64,000 bases of DNA from Kalaharituber pfeilii (Eukaryota; Ascomycota; Pezizomycetes; Pezizales; Pezizaceae): assembly GCA_015179045.1 (NCBI GenBank), contig WHUZ01000026.1:248001-312000 (forward strand). Direction: 5' to 3'. Of the stretch, positions 1-10,005 are shown piece by piece. A program made the translations under genes and the position numbers. The stretch's first letter is position 1, and each line of letters begins with the position of its first letter. Under the pieces are notes generated by a model that worked only from the letters and a program-made list of their open reading frames with translations, did no database searches and was not told the DNA's origin.

Positions 1-124
1 CTACAGAAACGTACCTAACAGATACAACATCAGAACTTGCATTTTTTACATACAAAATCGAAGAGCTATGTTGTGCTACGAAGACTAGAAACGTAACCTT
101 TCTTTTTTTCCATTTTTCATTTTT

Positions 125-710
125 GCAAACCTCGTATGTAAAAACAAATACCATGAACATCACAGTAGGCTCGAGAAATCCCACCGACTCCACTTCCTCT
201 AATACGGGCATCATATGCAGCAGATTCCAATTCTACGTGTCACGTAACGAAGGACTTTATCTCTGCCTTCACGACAAGTATTTCCACATCCTCGCTCCAA
301 TCTCGGCCACGGATACCACTAACATGGCTCTCCTATACCGCTACATAGCCCTTCTTCAATAGATCCCACACCTAAACCTTCGTATCAACTACTCCGAATG
401 CCAGCTTCCATTCCAATACGGCCGGTCCGGTGGTCCCGTCACCGCATTGGAGATTAAAATTTGAGCACGGATACAACGCCTTCATGATCCATACCTTCAC
501 TAAGTCTTCTGCACTTCCAGTAGCTAGAAGAATTTCCATGGACTCGAACTCTGCAACGAAAAATGGTGCGGCATGAGCTTTGACGAAGCAGAGGAGGGTA
601 TAGATTACGGAAGCTGGAGTTATGGGAGTCTTGGAGCAGGAGAGAGTAGATGTATAGTATGTGAGCGGAAACATGTTAGTCTTCCTGGTCGTCAATTGTG
701 GGAGCAAAGT
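125..710 (-). pseudogene. Decayed WD40-repeat gene fragment, UTP13/TBL3-like
   Basis: Reading the minus strand from about 710 downward gives pieces that follow the order of the WD40 protein Utp13 (TBL3), a subunit of the U3 snoRNP/SSU processome that acts in nucleolar 18S rRNA maturation. A lysine-alanine-histidine linker (VKAHAAP) precedes LLATGSAEDLVKVW, a typical WD40 blade end. After a gap comes DTKV, a stop, VWDLLKKGYVAV, another stop, then ESHVSGIRGRDWSED. In-frame stops lie at 372-374, 333-335 and 240-242. Upstream of about 650 the similarity (CFRSHTIHL) continues in another frame, so there is also a frameshift. The left end is close to the window edge and could continue outside. The copy cannot encode a working protein and is best seen as a relic of a duplicated gene. 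The Utp13 assignment rests on recalled motif order, not a search; another WD40 protein is possible. Confidence 0.55.
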
Positions 711-2075
711 GAAAGACGGGTGCAGAATACAACCTACACTCTAGAATCGTTACCTTTTCGCTATCGTTGGAGGAATTAGGCATCTAATACATGGAGGAGA
801 AGTGGTAGAAGTGATAATGGAGAGCATACACATTCTATTCGCGCGAACTCGTTTCCAGACTCATTATAACTAGGATCCCTCCACCGAGAATGATGACGCA
901 GAGGCTAGCGGAAGTTTTTAGCAAGACATATCTTCCCTCCAGTGCCGATTGGTTAGATGACTTTCGAGATCTTGAAGGTCCGAGAGAAGCATATCTCGTG
1001 TAGCAAGCTTTTATTGATGACCTTGAGGACAGCTCTATTGAATGTAACATCAACACGCATCTACTCAAAGCTTTAAAAAGAAGAACTTCAGATTTTCCTT
1101 ATTTTTTAAAGTTACCCTCATACTCACGGCCCCTTTTTTTTGGCAGCCATTGTCGCGTGACACTCTAACCTTGACCTTGTAAGTTAAAGCTTCTTTTGCT
1201 TCGCTTCTCGGTACCGCTATTTGCCACAACTGTATGAAATACCATTATATACAACGTGAAACAAATTGTTCTTAATCGTGGACATGGTTTTGTTTATGGG
1301 TTGCGGGTTGCAAAATTGCACATTCAGCGCTCTTTGATTAACTGGCATCGGCAGGTTTGTCGACCCGTAAGTAATTAACACCATTGTTTGATTAATCATC
1401 CCGTTGAACATGATTGAACACCATATCCTCGTCTGAACTCGATCAAACTGATCCTTGTGTAATCAAACTAATTTTTATTTACAATCAGCAATGATGTATT
1501 TATGGGCAAGTTCTTTATTCGAAATAGCATCACACAAAAATTCCTAACTTAATTTGACTAAGAATGTGAAGATGCAGTGCAATTGGGTAGTACTGTAGCA
1601 AGTCCGACAATCTGACTAATTTTATTTCAAAAAAAAAAAAAAAAAAAAAAAAAAGGTCAGTTCAGGCATATGCACTTTCACATCAATTTCCTTCAAAGCG
1701 TCCTTGCTTCCGAGTTGGTTACCCTCATTTCTGAGTCTCGAGATTGGGCTTATCAGATCCATCTTTCTTGCTCATATCATAACCGACTGGGCCACCTTAA
1801 TCAGATTCTTAGTGCTGTCTACTCTAGAGCAGAGCCGAAGAGTTACTCTAGATCGACCCCGGCACCGGTGCCAAGCGCCAAAGCCAATACATATCATACC
1901 AATTAACTTCTCGTAAACCAGCAGATATCCTACTGTCTTGGCAAACCGCCAAACCTGCTAAGTGCACGTGATAAGAAACTAGATCCTTGCCTTAAGCCAA
2001 GCACCATTTCTCAATCTCTAAGAACTTTGATATTTCGGGACGTTTTTGGACGATCAAGAAAAAAGACATCCAGAA
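711..2075. other. Intergenic; upstream region of the tRNA methyltransferase gene
   Basis: No convincing gene is seen. It contains a 26-nt A run at 1629-1654 and the leader of the gene that begins at 2076. Short open frames here have no recognisable domain. Confidence 0.5.
1629..1654. repeat. Poly(A) tract, 26 nt
   Basis: Uninterrupted A run on the plus strand. It is not next to a recognisable retroelement body, so it may be simple-sequence expansion rather than an insertion tail. Confidence 0.9.
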
Positions 2076-3530
2076 ATGTTAAACCAAGACGACTTCGATA
2101 CATCGCGGGGGGCCGGGGGCGGCAGTAGTACTATCGTCGTCGATATCGAACTACAACTTAAGTTGGAATCTCAGAAGGAGGATAGCACATCATCTCTAGT
2201 ACCCGGACTATCAAAAATCGACCTTTCAGAAGAAAATACGCAAGACAGTGCCTACCGGGAAGCGCGCGAAAAGGCGGAAGACGACGGTGTCTGGGAGGAG
2301 GTGGACGATAGTTCCCGAGGAGCCTCTCCAGCCCCACTGGACTCCTCATCCATTACCACGCCCTCCAGCGCCCCCTTCAAATCCCGCTATGGCCCTACCT
2401 CTGACCCGTCCACCGTGCCCCCCTTCACCTTCGGCCGTCGCCTTCTCACATCCGAGGATTCAGTGTGGGACTACAATGCCTGGGACCATGTCGACCCCAC
2501 CTCCCTCGACCCCACCTACCTCACGCACATGGCTACCCAGCTCTCCTACCAACAATCCCATCCCGTCACCCCCTTCGACAAACACCGTTTCCACTCCGCG
2601 CCCGAAAAGTTCTGGAACAAGTTCTACGCCAACAACAAGACCAACTTCTTCAAGGATAGGAAGTGGCTGGGACAAGAGTTTCCAGCGTTGTGGAGCGCAA
2701 CAGAGCCCGGTGCGGGGCCAGTGAGGGTGCTGGAGGTTGGAGCTGGGGCAGGAAACACGTTGTTTCCGGTGCTGAAGCAAAATCGCAATGAAGAATTTCA
2801 TATCACAGCCGCGGACTTCTCCGCTACTGCTATCTCGCTCATCCGGGAGGACCTGATCTTCGTGGGGAACCACCCCAAGAACGTGGACGCAGTGGTATGG
2901 GACATTGCTTCACCTCTGCCCACAAGTGATTCCACTACCGCCGATTCCGACCAACCCCATTCACCATTACCCCTCCACACGTACGACCTCATTATCCTCA
3001 TCTTCATTTTCTCCGCCCTCGCGCCCTGGCAATGGCCCGTTGCTATTTCCAACCTCAAGCTCCTCCTCAAACCAGGTGGCACCATTCTGTTTCGAGACTA
3101 CGGTCGGGGTGACTTGGCGCAGGTCCGCATGAAGGGCGGTAGGTGGCTAGGAGAGAACTTTTATGTCAGGGGCGATGGGACGAGGGTGTATTTCTTCGAA
3201 AAGGACGAACTTGTTAAGATTTTTCAGGAACGGTGGGAGGAGGTCGGGGTGGAGAGTTGGAGGGAGGAAGGGAGAAGGGTGCTGAAGGGAAAAGAGTGGG
3301 TGGGGCTAGAGCAGGGTGGTATAGAGATGGAGAGGACGGAGGGGAGATTAAAGATTACAAAGATTGGAACCGATAGGAGGATGTTGGTGAATAGGAAGAG
3401 GCAGCTGAAGATGTATAGGTGTTGGCTGCAAATGACTTGTAAGTTGGTTGTGGGGGGAGAGGAGGAGGAGGAGGAGGAAGGGGAGAAGAGAGAGCAGGCA
3501 GCAGAAGGCGGGAAGGTGGAAGAGAGATGA
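2076..3530 (+). CDS. TRM140: tRNA N3-methylcytidine methyltransferase, Trm140/METTL2 type
   Basis: Intronless frame of 484 residues from the first in-frame ATG at 2076 (a TTG further upstream was not used). The family uses S-adenosylmethionine to make m3C at position 32 of tRNA-Thr and tRNA-Ser anticodon loops, in the cytosol. Residues 1-100 are acidic and low complexity. The family block follows: YNAWDHV, then FWNKFYANNKTNFFKDRKWL and QEFPAL. Motif I of the Rossmann fold is VLEVGAGAG near residue 218, followed by ADFSATAI. LLKPGGTILFRDYGRGD is near residue 330 and ENFYVRGDGTRVYFF near residue 360. The C-terminal family signature NRKRQLKMYRCWLQ is present and is followed by a Glu-rich tail. 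Budding-yeast Abp140 fuses an actin-binding N terminus to this enzyme through a programmed frameshift; no such segment is recognisable here. It converges with the gene at 5079-6722. Identity of the family is very likely; the choice between Trm140 and Trm141 substrate class is less certain. Confidence 0.93.
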   Translation: MLNQDDFDTSRGAGGGSSTIVVDIELQLKLESQKEDSTSSLVPGLSKIDLSEENTQDSAYREAREKAEDDGVWEEVDDSSRGASPAPLDSSSITTPSSAPFKSRYGPTSDPSTVPPFTFGRRLLTSEDSVWDYNAWDHVDPTSLDPTYLTHMATQLSYQQSHPVTPFDKHRFHSAPEKFWNKFYANNKTNFFKDRKWLGQEFPALWSATEPGAGPVRVLEVGAGAGNTLFPVLKQNRNEEFHITAADFSATAISLIREDLIFVGNHPKNVDAVVWDIASPLPTSDSTTADSDQPHSPLPLHTYDLIILIFIFSALAPWQWPVAISNLKLLLKPGGTILFRDYGRGDLAQVRMKGGRWLGENFYVRGDGTRVYFFEKDELVKIFQERWEEVGVESWREEGRRVLKGKEWVGLEQGGIEMERTEGRLKITKIGTDRRMLVNRKRQLKMYRCWLQMTCKLVVGGEEEEEEEGEKREQAAEGGKVEER

Positions 3531-3599
3531 AGATATAGAGATATAGAGTGGGAGAAATAGAAATATGTATGATTACATCTTGGGATGGATACTCTATCG

Positions 3600-3626
3600 T
3601 TTTTTTTTTTTTTTTTTTTTTTTTTT
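3600..3626. repeat. Poly(T) tract, 27 nt
   Basis: Uninterrupted T run shortly downstream of the methyltransferase stop codon. Confidence 0.9.
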
Positions 3627-3726
3627 GGCCTTTCAAAAGAGTTTGGAAATGGAACGTAATAGAATATTTATACCCCCTGGGAGCGCATGTGTGTACAGTA
3701 CTAGTAGTACTAGTGCACATGTAAAT

Positions 3727-3728
<2 letters not shown>

Positions 3729-3757
<29 letters not shown>
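3729..3757. repeat. Poly(T) tract, 29 nt
   Basis: Second uninterrupted T run in the same 3' region, about 100 nt after the first. Confidence 0.9.
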
Positions 3758-3759
<2 letters not shown>

Positions 3760-5078
3760 AAACGATGATAATTCTCTCATTCGAGGTGAGGGTTTGTTCA
3801 AGGGTAAAATACAAAAAAAAACTAAAGGCAGCAGACCAAATAAGATACAAGTAGTACAGATAATTGGGGGGTGTAGTTTTTTGTATAAAGGGGGTAAAAA
3901 AAGGAATCCCGGAATAGTGTTCTCTGGACGGAAGGGTCAAAGATTTGAGAAATTCGAGACGGTAAAGGGGACTAAAGAAAAACTGAATAATGAGGAATTT
4001 TAAATTAAAAAACAGGAGAAAAAAAAAAGAAAAGCAACTTAAGCAACTAAAGCAAAACACACAAAAAAGCCACATGAAAAAACGCATAAAGGAGCAATTG
4101 ATACTTAACAACAAGAACAAACTCTTGGATTTCTCACGCCAAACCCCACCCATATTCACCACATCCCTTATTTTTAATTCCCCACACTACGCACATCCCC
4201 ATTCCCCACCCCACCATCCCCACCAATCACTTGCGTACTGACTGCTTCGTCAGTACACTACCGAAACAGCCCCAGAACATACAAATGCGCTTGTCAACGC
4301 CAATGATATTGAAAGACCACAGATAAGAGATATTGGGAAGAAAAAAAAATAACGAGCGCAGGTATAGATACAGAGTATAGATGAAAGAGAGCAAAGCTGA
4401 GAGAGTGTAGAGTGAATTGTATAGTGATATGAGATATATCAAGGAGAAGAAAGCGGGATAAATGTGACGATAGGAGAAATTTAGAGAATGAATGCTATAA
4501 GCAGTTAGGTGAAAAGCGTAATGAGATGATTTAGCGAGTGTTGGTATATTAGAAGCTAGAGTTATCTAGCAAAAAGTGCGGTATAAGGAAGAATAACGAG
4601 GCACGAAGGGGAAGAGCTGCGGGTGCATGGAGAAGAGTCTCAACTCAACGCGGGACATAGACCAAAGCAAACAAAAGAAGAGCTCAAGAAAACCCAGGGT
4701 GATTTGGAGAGAAGTAAAAACTCAAGGGATATATAGAAGCACACAAAGTAGCAAACAGCAGATAACAGCAAGGTAGGAAGCAGATATATAGCAAACAAGA
4801 AAAAAAAAACAAATTGTACTCTCCAAGCAAAGCAGGTAAGCAAACAGACAACAAATCCACATACCCACAGGAAAAAAGAAAAAGGGAAAAAAAAATAAAA
4901 GAGATATTCTGAATATTCATAATACATCAACATCATAACTCATGGCCCCAGAACAGGTTTTTGGAAGTCGCTGTAGCGACATCAAAACAAGCAGTCCACT
5001 GAACGGTTGTAAAACCAGCAAAATACCACTTCAGCCAACCTGTGTCCAGCACCTCACCCACAGCCTCTTCACCACCTA

Positions 5079-6722
5079 TCAATCCTCGTATACAACCTCA
5101 ACTTTACTCCCCAACGCCTCCTTCCCTTCTCTAATCATCGCCTTCAATTTCTCATTCCACCTCCTCATACTCTCATCCACCTCATCCTCCTCCTCGCTTC
5201 CATGCCCAGGTGAGGATGCCGGCCAAGCGCCCCATCCTCCTCCAGACAGACTCTTCTTCCTCGACCTTCTTGGACTCCCCGTCCCAAAATCAAACATCAC
5301 ATTTCCACCAGTCGTTACCGGTTTCACCGGGAACCTATACGGTCTCTTCTTCCCTCCCATGTTTGTGGTCGCTGCGGATGCAGACCTCACATGTCCTGTT
5401 GGCCTTCCTGCGGCACGGCCAAGGTGCGAACGGCTACTACTCGGTCGCTGGGCGGCTGTCGGGACAAACTCCTGCTGAGGAACCAGGACCCACGATGCTC
5501 GAAGTCCGCTATCTGCGTCGAGTGGCTGACTGATTGAGTTCCTTCGAGAGAATGCAGTGCTGGAAGTTCGTTGGGGCCTTGTTGGAGACTCTGGCGCTGG
5601 CATGCTCGAACTTTCATGAAGAGACGAAAAATCTCCATCTTCTTCTATCATACTCTCGCGTCGTTCCAACCGACCAGAAACCGCGGAGGTAAAGGTTCCG
5701 AACCCAGTGTCGTTGGTATAATACCTACCACTCTGTAGAGCATCCGTGGTGCTGATATCAAGCCCATCACCATTGTTTGTAACTTCCTCAATATACTCCC
5801 CACTTGCCCTTCCATACCCATTCGTGTTTTCTCCTGTATCGTCTCGCGGTTGTTGCTGTAGTGGTACTTGTTGCTGTTGCTGTTTTGACAAGCTTGCACT
5901 AAGTATCGATCCGGGGTAATAGAAACCCCAAGCAGCATTCCCCTTAACCACCTCCCACAACTTGCTTGCCACGCTTCCTACCACATCAATAATCCTTCTT
6001 TTACCTCCGCCGTTTGTTCCTCTTCCATCCTGCGCTCCTGTCCCGTCAGACCCAGCTCGTACAAGAGGTCCTCTCCCATTCTCGTAGTATTCGTCATCGT
6101 CTAACGTTGCAGACCAAGTCCGCTTCCTGCTACCTCCCACTCCAACACCAAAGGTCCCACTTTTGTCCAAGCAATTTGTACCGCTACTCACGAACCCTGC
6201 GTCACGTCTATAGCTTGAGATACTGGCGTATCGATCCTCCTCTTCCTCTTCCGCTTCCTCCTGGGTTAATCGCAGTGACCCATCTATTGGCTCGTCGTAA
6301 AATGTTGATAGCGGGGGTGGAGAAGCGCTAAGATCTTCCGCTCGAGACATATTCCCTCCAGTCCGGAAACTGCGAAAAGGTTTCTTGCTTGTCGGCGGAG
6401 TCGAGTAGAGGTGTGATGGTGGAGAAGAGGGAATATCCATCTCATGGTTTCTGCTGGAGCTGTACCCATATCCGCCTGCAGCCCCGCTGCTATGCAGACC
6501 AATCGTTTTAGTAACGGGAGACGGCGGCGGAGGTAAGTGCTGAATCTTATTTCCATTGGCCACACTTGCACCTCCTCCAAGAAAGAACCTGCGGCCAGTA
6601 CCAGAGGGATACGACGGTAAGGACTCTGGTATTGACGGCTGGAACATGTCAGATAAGAGCGAGTCCCCACCACCAGGGTCCGAGTTTCGAGTGAAGCTGA
6701 ATGCTGAGGAGCGAAAAGCCAT
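5079..6722 (-). CDS. Conserved fungal protein of unknown function
   Basis: Single frame of 547 residues, ATG at 6722-6720 and TGA ending at 5079. I know no function. The protein is mostly Ser/Pro/Gly-rich and probably disordered. An acidic stretch (EEAEEEEEDR) lies near residue 155, and a short Q-rich segment (about 280-292) follows the most ordered part. That part, residues 242-272, reads RRIIDVVGSVASKLWEVVKG then AAWGFYYPGS. It resembles a motif I recall from uncharacterised Pezizomycotina proteins (VGGVAGKVWEFC followed by GAFRGFYAGGG). RASWVLVP near residue 410 and the basic PYRFPVKP block also look like family motifs. The last 28 residues (RRWNEKLKAMIREGKEAL and on) are predicted helical. 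No signal peptide or membrane segment is seen. Basic patches would allow nuclear location, but that is inference. It converges with the tRNA methyltransferase gene. Confidence 0.85.
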   Translation of the reverse strand: MAFRSSAFSFTRNSDPGGGDSLLSDMFQPSIPESLPSYPSGTGRRFFLGGGASVANGNKIQHLPPPPSPVTKTIGLHSSGAAGGYGYSSSRNHEMDIPSSPPSHLYSTPPTSKKPFRSFRTGGNMSRAEDLSASPPPLSTFYDEPIDGSLRLTQEEAEEEEEDRYASISSYRRDAGFVSSGTNCLDKSGTFGVGVGGSRKRTWSATLDDDEYYENGRGPLVRAGSDGTGAQDGRGTNGGGKRRIIDVVGSVASKLWEVVKGNAAWGFYYPGSILSASLSKQQQQQVPLQQQPRDDTGENTNGYGRASGEYIEEVTNNGDGLDISTTDALQSGRYYTNDTGFGTFTSAVSGRLERRESMIEEDGDFSSLHESSSMPAPESPTRPQRTSSTAFSRRNSISQPLDADSGLRASWVLVPQQEFVPTAAQRPSSSRSHLGRAAGRPTGHVRSASAATTNMGGKKRPYRFPVKPVTTGGNVMFDFGTGSPRRSRKKSLSGGGWGAWPASSPGHGSEEEDEVDESMRRWNEKLKAMIREGKEALGSKVEVVYED

Positions 6723-7247
6723 CCCGTGATGATTACGAGAGCTTGTAACTTTTTACTTTGCGACGATGTTTGCCCTAGGTATGCTTCGTTTGTTGTTGTT
6801 TTTGTTTTCGCGATGAGTTTGCTAGTTTAGTATAAGCTCAAGCTATCTCTTCAATAAGCGGATTGTGTGTTGTGCGTCTCCGGGATGCGGGGAGTGAGTG
6901 CTGGGGTCGGTGAGTGGAGTTCGCGAATTGCAGAGTTGACCCCCGTCGGATGTCGATTGGTTGGAAAGAGGCTCAGCGAGATGACAGAAGCGAACTTGAA
7001 CAAGAAGCTGTGTGCGTGACCCTGAGACACGCAACCGAACGGCCCGCTCTAAGGAACTGCAAACAGTAACTCAGATGATTGAAAATGGAAAAAAAAAAAA
7101 AATTGTAGAGAAATTGGAGAAAAAAGCTTAGCTATACCGTATTTACTTGTAGGCTTCGATAACTTCAATTGATCAATCCCCCAGCCACATGTTTTGCCAA
7201 GATGTTCTGGGGAGACAAGGAAACGTGTTTGCTCACGTGACCGTCTA
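6723..7247. other. Upstream region of the 5079-6722 gene
   Basis: Promoter side of the minus-strand gene. TTTTTGTTTTCG-type pyrimidine-rich sequence (on the plus strand) lies just upstream. No other gene or clear element was recognised. Confidence 0.4.
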
Positions 7248-7282
7248 GTTAACTTCATCAGGACAAAATTCTATATCTCTAC
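7248..7282 (+). repeat. Direct repeat flanking the 7285-8638 element, left copy
   Basis: A 35-nt sequence containing ACAAAATTCTAT and TCTCTAC recurs in the same orientation at 8641-8672 with a few changes. The two copies sit immediately outside the inverted repeats of the 7285-8638 element. They are too long for an ordinary target-site duplication. Confidence 0.7.
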
Positions 7283-7633
7283 TACCATATTCACTCACTT
7301 AAGAGGTAAAACACAAGCGCGCGCTATGGCGGTCTTGGCAAGCCTCTTAGCGCCAGTGTGCGTGTATTACGGAAGGACACGTGATGATCCCCGAATTACC
7401 GCGATGCTAACCTCACTACCACGGAGACTGATATTATGAAGGATCTGAGAGCTGAAGTAGGAGACTGTTAGATTTTAATAGTCCTGAATATTTCCACTAT
7501 CAGTAATTGACAGTTGCCCATTAGGTATCATCATTGAAGAATTGAGTCCCGTCTGTTGTATCGTCTGGAAGGTCCATCATTTCTAAAATATTTGTTAGTA
7601 TATATACTTGAATATAAAGTGTGATACATACTT

Positions 7634-7693
7634 TTTTTTTTTTTTTATCATTACTCGTATGCCACCCTGTAGACTATGGTGAGGATTTAGGTA
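7634..7693 (-). mobile_element. 5'-truncated LINE tail with poly(A) and perfect 14-bp target-site duplication
   Basis: On the minus strand this reads CTCACCATAG, then a short GC-rich piece, GGCATACGAGTAATGATA and a run of A (T run from 7632). It is flanked by perfect direct repeats TGTGATACATACTT at 7620-7633 and 7694-7707. A 3' fragment ending in poly(A) between 14-bp direct repeats is the hallmark of target-primed reverse transcription by a non-LTR retrotransposon. Only about 60 nt of the element remain, so no protein is encoded. Confidence 0.75.
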
Positions 7694-7839
7694 TGTGATA
7701 CATACTTGACTAAAGTCATAGACCGCTGCTGTTTAAAATTCCAGATATAAGGAAGATTCTACTCATTTAAATACTCAAACAATCTGGTAAACGCTGGCCT
7801 TAATTTACCTGGATAGCTGTGGAGGGATTCGTTTAATTG

Positions 7840-7985
7840 GCTCAAACCTGCCTGAATGGCCTGGGCTGGCCTGAATAGTCTGGACTGGCCAGAGTCTGGG
7901 CACGAGAACAGGACTGGCCTAGTTGGCCTGGATGGCCAGGCCCAGAATTTCACGGTCCAGGCCAGTCCAGGACGGCCTGTTGGAT
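7840..7985. repeat. Degenerate CTGG/GGCC-rich tandem patch
   Basis: Many near-repeats of GGCCTGG, CTGGCC and CCAGGC occur in about 145 nt, interrupted at 7891-7911 by one copy of the dispersed AGAGTCTGGGCACGAG motif. No coding meaning is seen. Confidence 0.6.
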
Positions 7986-8049
7986 TCATTGACATCACTT
8001 GGTAATTTCTTTTCCTTCTTCGCCTTTGTTATTCCTTTTACTTCCTCAT

Positions 8050-8116
8050 GTACTTAATCTCACCATAGCCCTACAGGGCGGCATGCGAGTAATGACCTTA
8101 AATAAATAAATAAATT
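8050..8116 (+). mobile_element. LINE 3'-tail copy ending in AAAT repeats
   Basis: Reads TTAATCTCACCATAGCCC, a GC-rich spacer, GGCATGCGAGTAATG, then a short (AAAT)n tail. It is the same 3' end as at 7634-7693 (other strand), 8218-8288 and 63555-63650. The 5' boundary is unclear. Confidence 0.6.
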
Positions 8117-8136
8117 TCCTTACTGTGGCAGAATGT

Positions 8137-8195
8137 TGTTCCCGTGCCCAGACTCTCTTGGCACGCTTAAATAAGAGAGTCTGGGCACAAGAACA
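8137..8195. repeat. Hairpin of the GAGTCTGGGCAC motif (23-bp arms, 13-nt loop)
   Basis: Left arm 8137-8159 and right arm 8173-8195 are inverted copies with two mismatches. The right arm reads AAGAGAGTCTGGGCACAAGA. The same motif recurs singly at 7891-7911, 9984-10005 and 10316-10335. It may be the end sequence of a small mobile element. Confidence 0.7.
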
Positions 8196-8217
8196 GAGCA
8201 CGGTATGCTATTTTACT

Positions 8218-8288
8218 GTGTATCTTTATTCCTTTATTTTGTAGTTAGTCTTGCCATAGCCCAAAGGGTAGTATACGAGTAATGATAT
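8218..8288 (+). mobile_element. LINE 3'-tail copy
   Basis: Reads TTAGTCTTGCCATAGCCC, a short spacer, GTATACGAGTAATGATA. It is a diverged copy of the tail at 8050-8116, including the TTATTCCTTT stretch upstream. No poly(A) or target duplication was seen. Confidence 0.55.
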
Positions 8289-8680
8289 ATGGGGTCACCG
8301 GGTGGAAGACGCAAAAAATGCGAAAAATGCAATGCACAAATGTGTCGCAGTCGCACAATAGAAGACTAGCGAGCATCACTAGTCAAGTGTCTTTTGGCCT
8401 GGCGGGTGGTAATTCTCTGCGTTTACCACCTCCGTTACAGAGTAGAGATAATGGAGAAGCTGGAGATTTTAGTAGCTAGAGGGTCTTGACATGAGACTAC
8501 TGGAGATTATTGCATTCCTGTACTTAGTAATACCAATATTGTACCAAAGAGCGCGCTAGCGCGATTAATAGCGCCTGAAGTTCTGCCAAGACCACACTAG
8601 CGCGCGTTTGTGTTTTACCTCTGAATGAGTGAATATGGTAGTTAACATCAGCACAAAATTCTATTTCTCTACTAACTGTA

Positions 8681-9277
8681 GTCTACGATTAGGCGGATTT
8701 TGCAATGTTCCGAGTAAAGTTATTCGGTTAACTTCAAAAATAGCATTAGTAATGATACTTTAACCAAGAAACATGCTTAGATTTTGCAGCGCTTTTGAGG
8801 CTACTTTTGCGGCTACTTTTTTGCATTCCACCACATCTCTGCTGAGAATCTTATCCTCTCCCAGAGCTTTCTTTTTTTGCCCAGGCTGATGCTCTGCTTA
8901 ATTCTCAACACATCAATGGGCCAAATGAATTTTTTTTCTTGCTCTTTTAATCAAGTGTGCAAAGCTTCAGAGGATGATAATGATTGGCTCAATGGAGTAA
9001 CCATTCGTGGTCGCCCATGTGGACAGTTCAGAGGAATAAGACTCTTGGATGATTGAGAAGGGCCTTGAGAAGACATACTAGCTTTCCCAAGTGATAAAAC
9101 AAGCCTGGTGTTGAGAATAAAATTTTCTCGGATGAGGAAGTTAACCAGCAAAGTTCGGTTATCTAATCGAACTTTGTCTGCTACTCCAGCCACAAACAAT
9201 CGTCGCTACAGCAACCGTGATTAATACTGTAATTACCCGAATTGCTTTACCTGGACGTTGCAAAATCTGCCTACTAT
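8681..9277. mobile_element. MULE-like non-autonomous element with 10-bp target-site duplication
   Basis: Perfect direct repeats ACTAACTGTA at 8671-8680 and 9278-9287 flank a 597-bp segment. Its ends are imperfect inverted repeats of about 40 bp. The left arm contains AGGCGGATTTTGCAATGT and later GTAAAGTTATTCGG. The right arm, reversed, contains AGGCAGATTTTGCAACGT and GTAAAGCAATTCGG. A target duplication of 9-11 bp is typical of Mutator-like elements. No transposase frame is present in the interior. Confidence 0.65.
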
Positions 9278-9983
9278 ACTAACTGTAAGCAAATCTAGTT
9301 GAAGAACAAAACCGTTATGAACCTATGCAAATGGAGCTATATGCCCCGAGGGAAGCAAAACATAGGGCCCCGAATATTGTCTACTTCAGACTATTCACTG
9401 CACTTCCCGCTGTGGGTACTATTTAGTCTTCAGTCTTCAGTGGATGGACCTCATCCTTCACGTCAGACTGCATGGCACCAGCTGGGATTGGCCCTCAAGT
9501 TGATCGATAATTACCTATCCCAAACTTTCACAAGCTGTGATTGTGTGGTTCAAAACACATTTCATGAAAGATCCGCCAAATGTGAAATCTCTAGCACCAG
9601 TGGAGGACCCCACTGGGCGGCGGGGACCACTCGGCATATGACAGGATGGGCGGGAGCGGCCGATTGGACACTGCCGCCTGCAAAGAAAAAAAAGCTTGAC
9701 CCAACACGGATCTTGCCGCACTGCGGATAGCAGGCATGCTGCGCTGCTGAGTAAATCAATTTGGAGAAATCTTGGATGCTGAAACATTAATCGATTAGAG
9801 TATTTCCTGCTGTCTACTGGCGCAAAGACTGCTTTATAGGTGCCTCGTACCTACTGCCCAAGTAGTGGCGCATTTCATGAACGCATTGAGAGAGTCCTCA
9901 TATCGCACACAAGGTTAAGAGTCAATTCTAAGAAGCTGGCTCTGACTCGCGGGATTTTTCAAGGTAATCTGCGGGGGTTATAT

Positions 9984-10005
9984 GAGAGTCTGGGCGCGAG
10001 AACAG
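9984..10005 (+). repeat. Copy of the dispersed AGAGTCTGGGCACGAGAACA motif
   Basis: GAGAGTCTGGGCGCGAGAAC here differs from the 7891-7911 copy by one base in the shared core. Confidence 0.6.

Larger units (their letters stand above)
3531..5078. other. Convergent intergenic region, AT-rich, shared 3' ends
   Basis: Lies between the stops of two converging genes. It holds T runs at 3600-3626 and 3729-3757 and long A-rich stretches (4010-4090, 4795-4910). No coding signal was recognised; both 3' UTRs and terminators presumably lie here. Confidence 0.5.
7285..8638. mobile_element. Composite element bounded by 54-bp inverted repeats, TA flanks
   Basis: The left end (7285-7339, starting CCATATTCACTCA) is the imperfect inverted complement of the right end (8585-8638, ending TGAGTGAATATGG). 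Both arms contain GGTAAAACACAA and a GCGCGC block. TA lies directly outside each end, as expected for Tc1/mariner-type insertion. The 1.35-kb interior has no transposase frame. It holds three LINE-tail copies, a CTGG-rich patch and a hairpin, so it looks like a non-autonomous element that later received insertions. An alternative is two inverted solo copies of a smaller repeat. Confidence 0.55.

Noticed and set aside
4942..5478. 178-codon plus-strand frame
   Set aside because: Antisense to the real 547-residue gene at 5079-6722.
9299..9730. 143-codon plus-strand frame
   Set aside because: No recognisable motif; surrounded by transposon debris.
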